In this document: in pieces, positions 9,904 through 24,514 of the stretch
How the letters are laid out: each line of letters starts with the position of its first letter
Position numbering within the stretch: the first letter of the stretch is position 1
Source of the DNA: Ampullaceana balthica
Taxonomy: Eukaryota; Mollusca; Gastropoda; Lymnaeidae
Assembly (NCBI GenBank): GCA_944989445.1
Contig: CALYLW010000019.1
Span: 558,001 to 622,000 of the forward strand
DNA length: 64,000 nucleotides
Direction: 5' to 3'
Made by a program: the position numbers and the translations under genes
The notes under the pieces: generated by a model
The model's input: only the letters and a program-made list of their open reading frames with translations
Database searches by the model: none
What the model was told of the DNA's origin: nothing

Positions 9904-12900
9904 CTGGAGGTTAACAAATATAGAAATACATGGGTGAGCGAGTACTGACAGGACATATAGCAAGAAACTCTCGTCCCTTCTGGTGGTCTATTGTGTCTCA
10001 ACTCTCTTCCTTAATAGTGGTCTAACATGTCTTAAGGTTGGTCCACACCTCACAAATGCTCGCGAGCATTTGCGAGCGAACTATTTTTGTATCATTACGC
10101 CAACTCCATGTCACATGGTAAATTATTATAAATTAAAGTTCAAAGTTCATCACTGGAGAGTTGTTTATGTTGACTACGATGTGCTATTAATTAATAAAAT
10201 TCCTCGTGATCAACCAATTTTCATCAAATCATTTATTTAAAAAACATGCCAAAACAACAATATACGATTTATTACGAAGCAGATCTGCATTTTATTTAAA
10301 TTAGGCTTTAAAAAACATAGTTTTTAATTAAAAGAATGAAAATAAAAAATAATGGCATTGTAGACTTTGTAATACTAGCACTAAGTTAACTAGTATGATC
10401 AGAGTATCCGTCCGATTCAAAATTTGTCATTTGAAATAAAGACGTCGCGTCGATATTATTAGATTTTAAAGACCGTTTTGTATCCTGAGGATTTGTTTTC
10501 ATTGTGAATATTCGCTTCTTATCTATGTTTTCACAACGATTAAGTAGAGCTGCTATATATAATAATTACACTAGACTGGAAGAAAGTGGCAGCCATTAAA
10601 TTTAAGATCAGCTTTAAAGTAAAGTCATGTGACTAAAGTTTACGCCTATTAAATCTGCATTCACCTATAAAATAGTGCGTTCGTGTGTTGCTTGGGCAAA
10701 TGCTCGCGAGCATTTGTGAGGTGTGGACCAACCTTAAGCCTCATCCCTACAAGTAATCTCAAAACAGTGCCACTCAAACGTTTTAGTGTGGCGGACCGGC
10801 AAGAATTTGTCCATTGCACCAGGGACCGGTGCACTATTTTCCCTGTACTGACGTGGTAGCGACATGTTATGGATTTTATTTTATTTGTTTCATCTTATGA
10901 GTTTATTGCTTCGGGCCGACGGCGTTTTGCCAACGGACCTGCACTGGTCCGCAGATCACCAATTTGAGAAGCACTGATCTAAAAGCTTCCTTTCGCTCTC
11001 GAATTTTACATTAGATCTAGTTGTTTTATTTTATAATTACCAATTATTGTCTTGCTTGTACGTTGACGTTTAGATATTTTTTTTAATCCTTTATATTAAC
11101 TCGTGGTGTCTGCGGCGGACCTTGCTTGCTTGCTTGCTTGTCGCCAAAACCTTTGATCGATTTTTAACCCACTTGCTCGCAAGATAGCGAGCTGAAATTT
11201 TGCAGGCAGTTTTGTACCGATGATAAAAACAATGTGTCAAAATTTCAGATCGATCGCATTTACCGTAATTAAATTATTGATTTTTTAGATTATTTTATTT
11301 ATTCCTATGTATCATGCTATTTTTTGAGATAGAGCGTCGCGGTGCGTATTATATTGAACAACCTTTCTGTCGCGCAATAAGGTGCGTATTTTATTGACAG
11401 CTCTTTTTATAAACATATTCCTGATCGGTGCGCATTATATTAAACACGTTTTACGACACAACTGCAATTTTGTATTTCTGGATGGTCTTGCGCTGCGTAT
11501 TATAATGAACATTCTTTTAATTACTTCTCGTACATAAAGGATTTATAGTCAAAAACTTGGTTTTTTACGGGTTTTTCTTATTTTACCTTATTTTTAAAAA
11601 ATCAGATTGCACCAAATTAAATACATCAACGTTCGTGTATACATTTTAAAATTATTATTTTTTTGTCCTTTGAATGAATACATGATAAATCTACTAACCG
11701 CCTCTTGAGCCACGTAGACGCCTCTCCTGAAGCACTTGATGTAGACAGCGATACACAGCAGCACGACCAGGCACACGCTGCAGATGATGATGAGCGTCAG
11801 GAAGATAGGAGAGTTCTTTTCAAAGACGGACTGCGTGCTGGCCTGCGTGGGTTGGTCGATCTCACAGCTAGCACTGGCTCGGCATTTGGCGATGAGGCTC
11901 AGGTTGCCCTGGGTAGCGAGAGTGGGGGCAACTTTATTACGTCATCTTTCTAATTATAATTACAGCTAACAGGAGATATCACAACACAATAAAAAGCCAA
12001 ACAGTACTCCTCTAAGCTCTTCAATTGAAGAGTTAGCAAAATGTGTTCACTTTGATCTTCACAAAAACATACGTTCGAGTAACTCACTTTATCTTTTATA
12101 AGAATCACATTAAGTTCAAACATATCCGCATTTGTAACGCAATAGGAAAATATTGTTAACGCACCTGAATTATAAAAATATCTTAGAAATAACTTTGTAT
12201 ATTACTAATATGATCTAATGATCTAATAGACCAATCGATGTGTTACTTAGCAAACAAATTTCTGTTAATTTCAGCTGATGTGTTACCTAGCAAAAAAAAG
12301 GGCATGTCACTTTCAGAAATGGGTTGTTTGCCAGCTATTTATAAACCTGACTTACGTGCTTGAAAAGATAACTCTCCAAATTCAGTTTGTCGAACACAGT
12401 GATGATCCCTGGAATAGAGGAAACAAAACGTGGGGCTTTTAGGCCTTAACAGTTAATCATAGGGTGAGGAGTAGTGTGGGTTTTAATGTGTGGAGTTGTG
12501 TGGGTTTTACTGTGTGGAGTTGTGTGGGTTTTACTGTGTTGAGTTTTGTGGGTTTTACTGTGAGGTTACCAGGTGTAAAACTCACTGTGTCACACCTTTA
12601 TGTTACCAGGTGTTAAGCTCACTGTGTCACACCTTTTATGTTACCAGGTGTTAATCTCACTGTGTCAAACCTTTTATGTTACCAGGTGTAAAACTCACTG
12701 TGTCACACCTTTATGTTACCAGGTGTAAAACTCACTGTGTCACACCTTTATGTTACCAGGTGTTAAACTCAATGTGTCACACCTTTATGTTACCAGGTGT
12801 TAAACTCACTGTGTCACACCTTTATGTTACCAGGTGTTAAACTCACTGTGTCACACCTATATGTTACCAGGTGTTAAACTCACTGTGTCACACCTTTATG

Positions 12901-15900
12901 TTACCAGGTGTTAAACTCACTGTGCCACGCCTTCATGTTACCAGGTGTTAAGCTCATTGTACCACACCTTTATGTTACCAGGTGTTAAGCTCATTGTACC
13001 ACACCTTTATGTTACCATGTGTTAAGCTCATTGTACCACACCTTTATGTTACCAGGTGTTAAGCTCATTGTACCACACCTTTATGTTACCAGGTGTTAAG
13101 CTCATTGTACCACACCTTTATGTTACCAGGTGTTAAGCTCATTGTACCACACCTTTATGTTACCAGGTGTTAAGCTCATTGTACCACACCTTAATGTTAC
13201 CAGGTGTTAAGCTCATTGTACCACACCTTTATGTTACCAGGTGTTAAGCTCATTGTACCACACCTTTATGTTACCAGGTGTTAAGCTAATTGTACCACAC
13301 CTTTATGTTACCAGGTGTTAAGCTCATTGTACCACACCTTTATGTTACCAGGTGTTAAGCTCATTGTACCACACCTTTATGTTACCAGGTGTTAAGCTCA
13401 TTGTGTCACACCTTCATGTTACCAGGTGTTAATCTCACTGTGTCACACCTTCATGTTACCAGCTGTGCTAAACGTAAGGAGTCACACTTTCTTAACTCTA
13501 TTTCTCAAATTGTTATTTTCAAACTTTGCCATCACCTACTATAGATTGGTCAGCAACATCATCGCCTTGGTAGTATAACTACGAGAAGGGGAACTGGGGA
13601 GAATTTGTTTAAAGACATTAAAACAGCTTGGTTCAAAACTTTTAAACCAGGAGATCAAAAGTTAGTGGTCATGTGACTTAAAGACACACTTGGTGTGTCC
13701 ACTCACCTTCTCTGGCCGTATGTTGTATTCGTACATCAACAAAGGTAGAGACGTTTCCAGACTGGACCGGGGCGTATACGTTGGTCAGTGTGTAGTTCCA
13801 GTGGCTGCCAGAGTCAGGTTTGTATTCATTGACAGCGCGAGACAGGAAGCTTTCCAGGTAGTTGTAGACATTCGACGAGAAATAGATACTCTGTTGACAT
13901 ATGGTTGGCATGGTAACGAGATAGATGTCGTTGGCAAGGATACGTCAGGAAAGTGGTAGGCATGGGGACATGATGGAAGAGGTAAGCATGGAGATATGAT
14001 GGTGGTTTTAGGCATAGAGACATGATGGAAGAGGTAAACATGGAGATATGATGGTAGTTGTAGGCACATAGACTTGGAAGTGGCAGGCATGGAGACAGGA
14101 TGAGAGTGGTAAGCATGGAGATATGATGGTAGTTTTAGGCATATAGACTTGATAGAAGTGGTAGGCATGGAAGCTTAACGGTAGGCATAGAGACATAATA
14201 GAGGTGCGTTTTATTTTATTATTTTATTTTAATTATTTAGAGTGCCGTCTCTTTTAGTCTTTTAAAATACATGTTTCTTCGTTTTTTCATTCGTGTTGCT
14301 GGGGCTTAACAGTGGCAAAAATAGATATATTTATAAAAGAGAAATTAATTTTTTACCCCCCCCCCAACCACAATTTTAGGTGAACAATCCCTCAAATTAC
14401 ATCACATAAATGACAAACTCGTAATCAATATGCGATCAAAGTCTACATTAACCAGATTTCCGAGTTTGGGGTCATCAGAAGACCACATGACCCTTGCCCT
14501 GTCGTCTTTGTCACGGCTACACACGAAGACTTCCGAACATGAAGTTTTGAAACACGAACATGGTCATCAGTACCATCTGTTCATACTCTCTACGCTAGAG
14601 AATACATACAAAAGAATAGACAAGACTGTGCTCTAAAAGATGCAGTATTATCAGTTTTTTTGTCATTGGTGACAAGTCACTTACCGAATGGTTTCCTTTG
14701 AAAACAAATCGAATGATCTCAATCAGGATTAAATCATTGACGCCTGATGACAAGGGTCTAACCGTCGTTGTCAAAAACTGTGATGTTGTTTGTGTCGGTG
14801 ATGGTATTGGCGCTGCTGTAGTGGCTGGTGTGGCTACCTCTTCAGCGGGAGTTGAAGTTTCAGCCGATGTCGTAGCAGAGGTGGAATGATCAAACGTGAG
14901 GGGAGAACCGCGCATCGAGTCATCGTGTGGTGGTTCAGTTGTCTCCCCGTCTGTTGGAGAAGTCTCCGAGTCGTCACTACGTGGCGCCGCGGTGCTGGGT
15001 GTCTCGTCTGTGGATTCAGGAGCTTGGCTTGCGACGCTGGTGGGGATCCCTGATTCAGTAGAATTGTCACCGGAAGTATTGGTGGTTGACGTCACGGATG
15101 TTGGGACCACAACGGTATCGTCAGCGGTCGTTGTGTTTTCATGAAGTTCCCCAGAACTGTCGCCGTCACGGCTTGTTGACTGGTCGTCAAAAGACGTGAC
15201 CATCTCCGAACTGACCTCCTTGGGAGGGACCGAAGTTTCATCCGTTGCGTCCGGCGGAGGCGAAATTGTTGTGACGTTGCTGTCTGATGTTTCCACTGGG
15301 TCTTGTAGTTTGTCAGTTGTTTTATTCAGGAATTCCGTTGTGAGGTCTGGGGGCTGGTCTGTTGTGGTTTGTTGTAAGTCCATTGGCGGTGCGTTGTTGA
15401 TGTCTGTCTCAGAAGTCATAAAACTGGAGTCCGGGGTGGTATCCGTGGGCACGGTTGATTGAGTTTCAACGATCAATGTCTTATCTGTGGGGTCGCTGGT
15501 TGAGCCGCCTCCGGGGGGTGCGTCCGAGATCGGTGCGTCTTCCAGTACATCTGTCGTGTCTGTTGGCTCGGGGCTCGCGGGTGATGGATAGATATCAGTG
15601 GTTGGTTCGTCACTTAAAAGTGGGGTGGTACCCTGATGGGCTTCACTGGATGAGGTGAATAGGTCCGTGGCATCACTGGTATCGCTACTTCGTGGTTCAC
15701 TTGTGGAGTCTGTTGAAACGGTGGTCGATAGTGAGACTGTATCGCCTTCTGCTTGTGAAGTATCACTACTTCGTGGTTCACTTGTGGAGTCTGTTGAAAT
15801 GATGGTCGATAGTGAGACTGTATCGCCTTCTGCTGGTGAACTATGAACATCTGTTGTGGCAGTAACTGGAGATGGTATATTACAACTTTATTTATCAGAT

Positions 15901-18900
15901 GTACATTTTTAAAAGTAAACTAAGTTGGAAACCTTGGAGTGAGAAAATATTTAATTAGACTTATTATTTGTGTCTTTTACAAACATTTTTCTGTAATTTC
16001 TTTATAAACCAAAATCTATTTTGGGGTATGCTAAAAATTTAATTAAGTATTATATACAGATGTTCATTTTCCATTCACAGGGTGAGGGGAAAATGAAGGA
16101 CATTCACTATTAAAAGGGTTCATATATTACATTATCAGACTCAGTGCTGAATGTCTGTAGAGACTTACATTCTCAGACTCGGTGCTAATTGTCTATAGAG
16201 ACTTACATTCTGAGACTCAGTGCTATATGTCTATAGAGACTTACATTCTCACACTCAGTGCTGAATGTCTATAGAGACTTACATTCTGAGACTCAGTGCT
16301 ATATGTCTATAGAGACTTACATTCTCACACTCAGTGCTGAATGTCTATAGAGACTTACATTCTGAGACTCAGTGCTATATGTCTATAGAGACTTACATTC
16401 TCAGACTCAGTGCTGAATGTCTATAGAAACTTACATTCTGAGACTCAGTGCTATATGTCTATAGAGACTTACATTCTGAGACTCAGTGCTATATGTCTAT
16501 AGAGACTTACATTCTCACACTCAGTGCTGAATGTCTATAGAGACTTACATTCTGAGACTCAGTGCTATATGTCTATAGAGACTTACATTCTCAGACTCAG
16601 TGCTGAATGTCTATAGAGACTTACATTCTGAGACTTAGTGCTATATGTCTATAGAGACTTACATTCTCAGACTCAGTGCTGAATGTCTATAGAGACTTAC
16701 ATTCTGAGACTTAGTGCTATATGTCTATAGAGACTTACATTCTGAGACTTAGTGCTATATGTCTATAGAGACTTACATTCTGAGACTTAGTGCTATATGT
16801 CTATAGAGACTTACATTCTGAGACTTAGTGCTATATGTCTATAGAGACTTACATTCTGAGACTTAGTGCTATATGTCTATAGAGACTTACATTCTGAGAC
16901 TTAGTGCTATATGTCTATAGAGACTTACATTCTCACACTCAGTGCTGAATGTCTATAGAGACTTACATTCTCAGACTTAGTGATATATGTCTATAGAGAC
17001 TTACATTCTCAGACTCAGTGCTGAATGTCTATAGAGACTTACATTCTGAGACTTAGTGCTATATGTCTATAGAGACTTACATTCTCACACTCAGTGCTGA
17101 ATGTCTATAGAAACTTACATTCTGAGACTCAGTGCTATATGTCTATAGAGACTTACATTCTGAGACTCAGTGCTATATGTCTATAGAGACTTACATTCTC
17201 ACACTCAGTGCTGAATGTCTATAGAGACTTACATTCTGAGACTCAGTGCTATATGTCTATAGAGACTTACATTCTGAGACTTAGTGCTATATGTCTATAG
17301 AAACTTACATTCTGAGACTTAGTGCTATATGTCTATAGAAACTTACATTCTGAGACTCAGTGCTATATGTCTATAGAGACTTACATTCTGAGACTTAGTG
17401 CTATATGTCTATAGAGACTTACATTCTGAGACTCAGTGCTATATGTCTATAGAGACTTACATTCTGAGACTCAGTGCTATATGTCTATAGAGACTTACAT
17501 TCTCACACTCAGTGCTGAATGTCTATAGAGACTTACATTCTGAGACTCAGTGCTATATGTCTATAGAGACTTACATTCTCAGACTCAGTGCTGAATGTCT
17601 ATAGAGACTTACATTCTGAGACTTAGTGCTATATGTCTATAGAGACTTACATTCTCAGACTCAGTGCTGAATGTCTATAGAGACTTACATTCTGAGACTT
17701 AGTGCTATATGTCTATAGAGACTTACATTCTGAGACTTAGTGCTATATGTCTATAGAGACTTACATTCTGAGACTTAGTGCTATATGTCTATAGAGACTT
17801 ACATTCTGAGACTTAGTGCTATATGTCTATAGAGACTTACATTCTGAGACTTAGTGCTATATGTCTATAGAGACTTACATTCTGAGACTTAGTGCTATAT
17901 GTCTATAGAGACTTACATTCTCACACTCAGTGCTGAATGTCTATAGAGACTTACATTCTGAGACTTAGTGCTATATGTCTATAGAGACTTACATTCTGAG
18001 ACTTAGTGCTATATGTCTATAGAGACTTACATTCTCAGACTCAGTGCTGAATGTCTATAGAGACTTACATTCTCAGACTTAGTGATATATGTCTATAGAG
18101 ACTTACATTCTCACACTCAGTGCTGAATGTCTATAGAGACTTACATTCTGAGACTTAGTGCTATATGTCTATAGAGACTTACATTCTCACACTCAGTGCT
18201 GAATGTCTATAGAAACTTACATTCTGAGACTCAGTGCTATATGTCTATAGAGACTTACATTCTGAGACTCAGTGCTATATGTCTATAGAGACTTACATTC
18301 TCACACTCAGTGCTGAATGTCTATAGAGACTTACATTCTGAGACTCAGTGCTATATGTCTATAGAGACTTACATTCTGAGACTTAGTGCTATATGTCTAT
18401 AGAAACTTACATTCTGAGACTTAGTGCTATATGTCTATAGAAACTTACATTCTGAGACTCAGTGCTATATGTCTATAGAGACTTACATTCTGAGACTTAG
18501 TGCTATATGTCTATAGAGACTTACATTCTGAGACTCAGTGCTATATGTCTATAGAGACTTACATTCTCAGACTCGGTGCTGAATGTCTATAGAGACTTAC
18601 ATTCTGAGACTTAGTGCTATATGTCTATAGAGACTTACATTCTGAGACTTAGTGCTATATGTCTATAGAGACTTACATTCTGAGACTTAGTGTTATATGT
18701 CTATAGAGACTTACATTCTCACACTCAGTGCTGAATGTCTATAGAGACTTACATTCTGAGACTTAGTGCTATATGTCTATAGAGACTTACATTCTGAGAC
18801 TTAGTGCTATATGTCTATAGAGACTTACATTCTCAGACTCAGTGCTGAATGTCTATAGAGACTTACATTCTCAGACTTAGTGATATATGTCTATAGAGAC

Positions 18901-21900
18901 TTACATTCTCAGACTCAGTGCTGAATGTCTATAGAGACTTACATTCTGAGACTTAGTGCTATATGTCTATAGAGACTTACATTCTGAGACTTAGTGCTAT
19001 ATGTCTATAGAGACTTACATTCTCAGACTCAGTGCTGAATGTCTATAGAGACTTACATTCTGAGACTTAGTGATATATGTCTATAGAGACTTACATTCTG
19101 AGACTTAGTGCTATATGTCTATAGAGACTTACATTCTCACACTCAGTGCTGAATGTCTATAGAGACTTACATTCTGAGACTTAGTGATATATGTCTATAG
19201 AGACTTACATTCTGAGACTTAGTGCTATATGTCTATAGAGACTTACATTCTCACACTCAGTGCTGAATGTCTATAGAGACTTACATTCTGAGACTTAGTG
19301 CTATATGTCTATAGAGACTTACATTCTGAGACTTAGTGCTATATGTCTATAGAGACTTACATTCTCAGACTTAGTGCTATATGTCTATAGAGACTTACAT
19401 TCTGAGACTTAGTGCTATATGAATATAGAGACTTACATTCTGAGACTTAGTGCTATATGTCTATAGAGACTTACATTCTCAGACTTAGTGCTATATGTCT
19501 ATAGAGACTTACATTCTGAGACTTAGTGCTATATGTCTATAGAGACTTACATTCTCAGACTTAGTGCTATATGTCTATAGAGACTTACTTTCCGTGGTCA
19601 TGGTTTCGTCATGCACATCTCCCGTCCTTGCTATCACAGACCGAGATGGTGGTGGTTCCTCAGGGTCTTCAGTCCACAAGAAAAAAATGTCATTATTTAT
19701 GGGAACTTTAAATTTGATTTGTTGAATTTTAAAAGCTAAAGATTTTTTTAGATAATTATTGGTTGTAGAAATGTGTTTAAAGCATAAAGAAGTTTTGGCC
19801 CTCACAAATGCTCGATCTACATTTAGGCATTTGGAGAATATTTGATTTAGGAGGCCTATTGGGAATATTTCATTTTAGAAGCATATGGCTAATATTTCAT
19901 ATAGGGGTGTATCTGATTTAGGCTCCGGCTCCGGCAAATCCGGTATCCGGCTATTTTTTACAAATCCGGCTCCGGACCCGGCTGGATTTCACTTCATAAA
20001 TCCGGCCAAATCAGGCTGCGGCCGATTTTTTAAATTTTGAATCCGGTACAGCCCTAATTTCATATAGGAGGCATATGGGGGACTATTTCATTTAGGAGGC
20101 ATATGGAGAATATTTTATATAGGAGTGAACTTATGTGTTTTATTTAGTAGGGATCTAAAATATTTTCTTAAATAAGGGGTGTCGCGTATATTTTATTAAA
20201 GATTGATCTCAAATATTTCATATTGGAGGAATTTCAAAAATTTAATTGAGCAATAATCTCAATATTTATTATAAAAAAGATCTGAAATATTTCATTGAGC
20301 TATTCCGGAGCTCATCATTAGTGACGAAAGCAGACGTGAGCACTGAAACCGACGACTTTTGACAGTAACTCGTCGCGCCTTCACGGGGCAGTGGCGTCCC
20401 TTGTTAGAGTCACCGAGGAACGAAGTCTAAAGCTTATTTGTTCCAAGTCTGCAGGAATGTCTTACCTTGTGCGCAGATAGCCACAGAGCAACGGTCGATG
20501 GGCTTTGTGGGAAACTGGTAGACCGTGACCCCAGAGCAGACGGAGATCCTGACAGGGGTTCTCAACACACAACAGTCGTATTTACCTTCGTGAAGAAATC
20601 CAAGCATTAAATTCATTTGGAAAAATCAACTTAAAAATTGCTACTACTTTGTTTCACAATTGACAAAATTTTAAGCAAGCGCTAAAAATGTTATGTTTTG
20701 ATCAAAACCAAAAGTTAAGAGGCAGAGAAGTAACTCGTTATCTTTGGATCCATTTGTTTTAAATTCTTGATACTTCATGTGAAGTGACAAACTTACGCGA
20801 AAGTACATACCGACAACTTATCAAGGGAAATAACTGTTGTAAAAGCATTCAATAAATAAGAAATATGACCCAGGATTGGTAGATTGTTAAAAGTTAGAAC
20901 AAAGAACATAACGAGCAATGAATAATTTGCAAAAAAAAATTTTTTTTAAATAAAAAACAACAACAACTATGATATTAGAAAATAAACTTGATTGCACAAA
21001 AAAAAATAATTGTAAATGAATGCCCAAATAATGTACTGAAATTTCTAATATAGGAACTGGAAATCTATGACACGGGAATTTTGCAATTTAGATATAAGAG
21101 CTCGACTACACTGACAACGCCACTGGAGTTTAATGATACAGAAGCTATGTGTGTTTTATGTAGGAAGTAAAATTCTCTGATACAGAAAATCGCTACCCTG
21201 ATATAGTAGCTAAACCACCATGAAATATGAACTGGACATAACTGATGAAGGAACTCGAGCCCCCCCTCCCCAAACCCCATGACAGAGTGCACTTTGTCAG
21301 GACCAGCCCGAAAACCTTGCCCTACCCTGAAGTATAATCCAACCACTAACCACGTTTGATAGACCTGAAGTTAACGCGATGTGTCACAATAGATACAATA
21401 GAGCATACGAATGTTGTTTGTCACGATTGAAGCAAAATACAACACTTTTCACCATTAGTGTTGCCCTAATTTCACCAAATAATGTTCCGTAGAACGCAAT
21501 AATCTTACAAGGAGCGCTAGTAATAGATGATATAAGGAATTTTGAATTTCTCCTCATTTAAATATTGTAAAAACTGAGTTTAAAAAATAATTGAAATTTC
21601 TTTACACAAGTACTTGAACTTTTCCTTACCCAATATATTGTAAGAGCCGCACAGAGATGCCTCAATAACTTTGCCCTCTGCCGGAAGTGACGCGTTTAAG
21701 TCCAGTCTCATTGGAATCTCAGCACCACACTTGTTGTTCTAAGGATCCAAAGGATGAAAAGATATTACACTGATGGATTCTTGATGAAAAGATATTACAA
21801 TGATGAATTCTTTGATGAAAAGATATTACAATGATGCATTCTTTGATGAAAAGGTATTACAATGATGGAATCCTTAATGAAAAAATATTAAAATGATGGA

Positions 21901-24483
21901 TTCTTGGATGAAAAGATATACAATAATGGATTTCTCAAAGACACAATATTAAAATGATAGATTTCTCAAAGACAACAAATTGCAATGATGAATTTCTCAA
22001 AGGCAAAACATTACATTGATGGATTCAAACGATAACAAACTTTTTCAATGTTTTGTTTAAAACAAAATCCCTTGTTGGACGTTTTTAAAAGTTTCAAATA
22101 AAAATATTTCTAGTTTATTTAGTGTATCCGATCCCCGATATAATTAAGTATACAGTTAAATCTAGACAAAGGCGTTAAGGCAGAAATCTAGTCGCCAAAA
22201 GTTGTCATCCGACCAAAATGAGTGGCCTGTCCAACGAGTCAAAGGTCAAGGATATTACGGAATTAGGCGAGAAGATTCGATGGGAGAGCTGATCAGTTTA
22301 GGGCGGGACATTATGGATGGACAGTGATTCAATGATCTTGTGTGGTTAGAGTAACTCCTCATTCAACTCCTGTGCTTCATTCTTACCCTCGATGTCATTA
22401 GATGATTCAACTCCTGAGTACTGATAGCTTCATTCGTACCCTCGATGTCATTAGATGATTTAACTAGTGAGTACTGATAGCTTCATTCTTACCCTCGATG
22501 TCATTAGATGATTCAACTCCTGAGTACTGATAGCTTCATTCTTACCCTCGATGTCATTAGATGATTCAACTCCTGAGTACTGATAGCTTCATTCGTACCC
22601 TCGATGTCATTAGATGATTTAACTAGTGAGTACTGATAGCTTCATTCTTACCCTCGATGTCATTAGATGATTCAACTCCTGAGTACTGATAGCTTCATTC
22701 TTACCCTCGATGTCATTAGATGATTCAACTCCTGAGTACTGATAGCTTCATTCTTACCCTCGATGTCATTAGATGATTCAACTCCTGAGTACTGATAGCT
22801 TCATTCTTACCCTCGATGTCATTAGATGATTCAACTCCTGAGTACTGATAGCTTCATGCTTACCCTCGATGTCATTAGATGATTCAACTCCTGAGCACTG
22901 ATAGCTTCATTCTTACCCTCGATGTCATTAGATGATTCAACTCCTGAGTACTGATAGCTTCATGCTTACCCTCGATGTCATTAGATGATTCAACTCCTGA
23001 GAAATGATAGCTTCATGCTTACCCTCGATGTCATTAGATGATTCAACTCCTGAGCACTGATAGCTTCATTCTTACCCTCGATGTCATTAGATGATTCAAC
23101 TCCTGAGCACTGGTAGCTTCATGCTTACCCTCGATGTCATTAGATGATTCAACTCCTGAGCACTGATAGCTTCATGCTTACCCTCGATGTCATTAGATGA
23201 TTCAACTCCTGAGTACTGATAGCTTCATTCTTACCCTCGATGTCATTAGATGATTCAACTCGTGAGTACTGGTAGCTTCATTCTTACCCTCGATGTCATT
23301 AGATGATTCAACTCCTGAGCACTGATAGCTTCATGCTTACCCTCGTTGTCATTAGATGATTCAACTCCTGAGTACTGATAGCTTCATTCTTACCCTCGAT
23401 GTCATTAGATGATTCAACTCCTGAGCACTGATAGCTTCATGCTTACTCTCCATGTCACTAAACTAAACACATATTTTATGGGCCTGAGATTTAAGACATT
23501 GGCTAACACCTGGGCAACCTGCTCCATCTCTTGTGCAGTGCTAAGCAACATTGTCTTCACGTGGGACTCTTTCGCCTCGCGAACCTCCCCGGCTATTTCT
23601 AGCGCGGGGCACGAAGTTAACAGGTGTAGTACTTTTTTTAGAGGCTAGTCTGCAATGATGTCAGTTCGAGTCCCTGTTGTGGTCTAGCCTGTTGAAGTGA
23701 GAGTTTGTTGGCCAATATGTCACTGGATGTGCACTGATAGCTTTATGCGTACCCACCATGTCACTAGATCATTAGAGCAGTTATTATAAGAGCTTCGAGT
23801 CAAAGATTTTGACCTACCTTAATACACTCTGTGGGGATGTTGGCTTGCCGACCTTTCACTTGGAATGCGTACCATATCCCCGCATGAATCGCATCCTTGT
23901 CACATTGGTTAGTCTGAGCTGTGCTGGACACAGATCGCCAATCGTCAACGATGACGGTATAATCATTGCAAAGATCTGTGAATATAGATGTCATCAATAC
24001 ACTAACATTCTCTTTAAATTAAAGGCATTTATTTCAACACCAGTACAAATATAAACATTTCAGCGTGTCAAATCCATTAAAATATATATATATATATATA
24101 GGCCATTCCATTTAGGCCATTCCATTATATAGGCCATTCCATTATATAGGCCATTCCATTATATAGGCCATTCCATTTCCTAGAAGGAGATATCACTTTA
24201 AATCTATTCCATGACATCATTCCACACTTTTAGAAAAGCTTCTTAAAATCGACATTTTCAACAGATTGATGATGCACAAAAATGAATGGCGTTAAATAAG
24301 AATTATGAAATAAACTATCTTTAAATCTTTTACAAGCATCACAGACCTTGCAATAATACAATCAGACGTGACAATGAATTAACTAATTTTTGTCTTAATT
24401 TGTTGAATTGTTCCAACATATTTTGGGCACACGATGTAATAAGGTTGTTTTTTTTAAAATCCCTTATATTAACTTCACCGGCG

Positions 24484-24514
<31 letters not shown>

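Noticed and set aside
11705..11969. Plus-strand frames of 82 and 61 aa
   Set aside because: Antisense to exon 9, which has matching splice sites, phase and a clear transmembrane segment.
14834..15144. Plus-strand and alternate minus frames over the mucin exon
   Set aside because: Shadows of the Ser/Thr-rich exon 6; they have no splice support.
16135..19588. CRISPR-like array
   Set aside because: Eukaryotic intron; units are contiguous variants without unique spacers. The same holds for all other arrays here.
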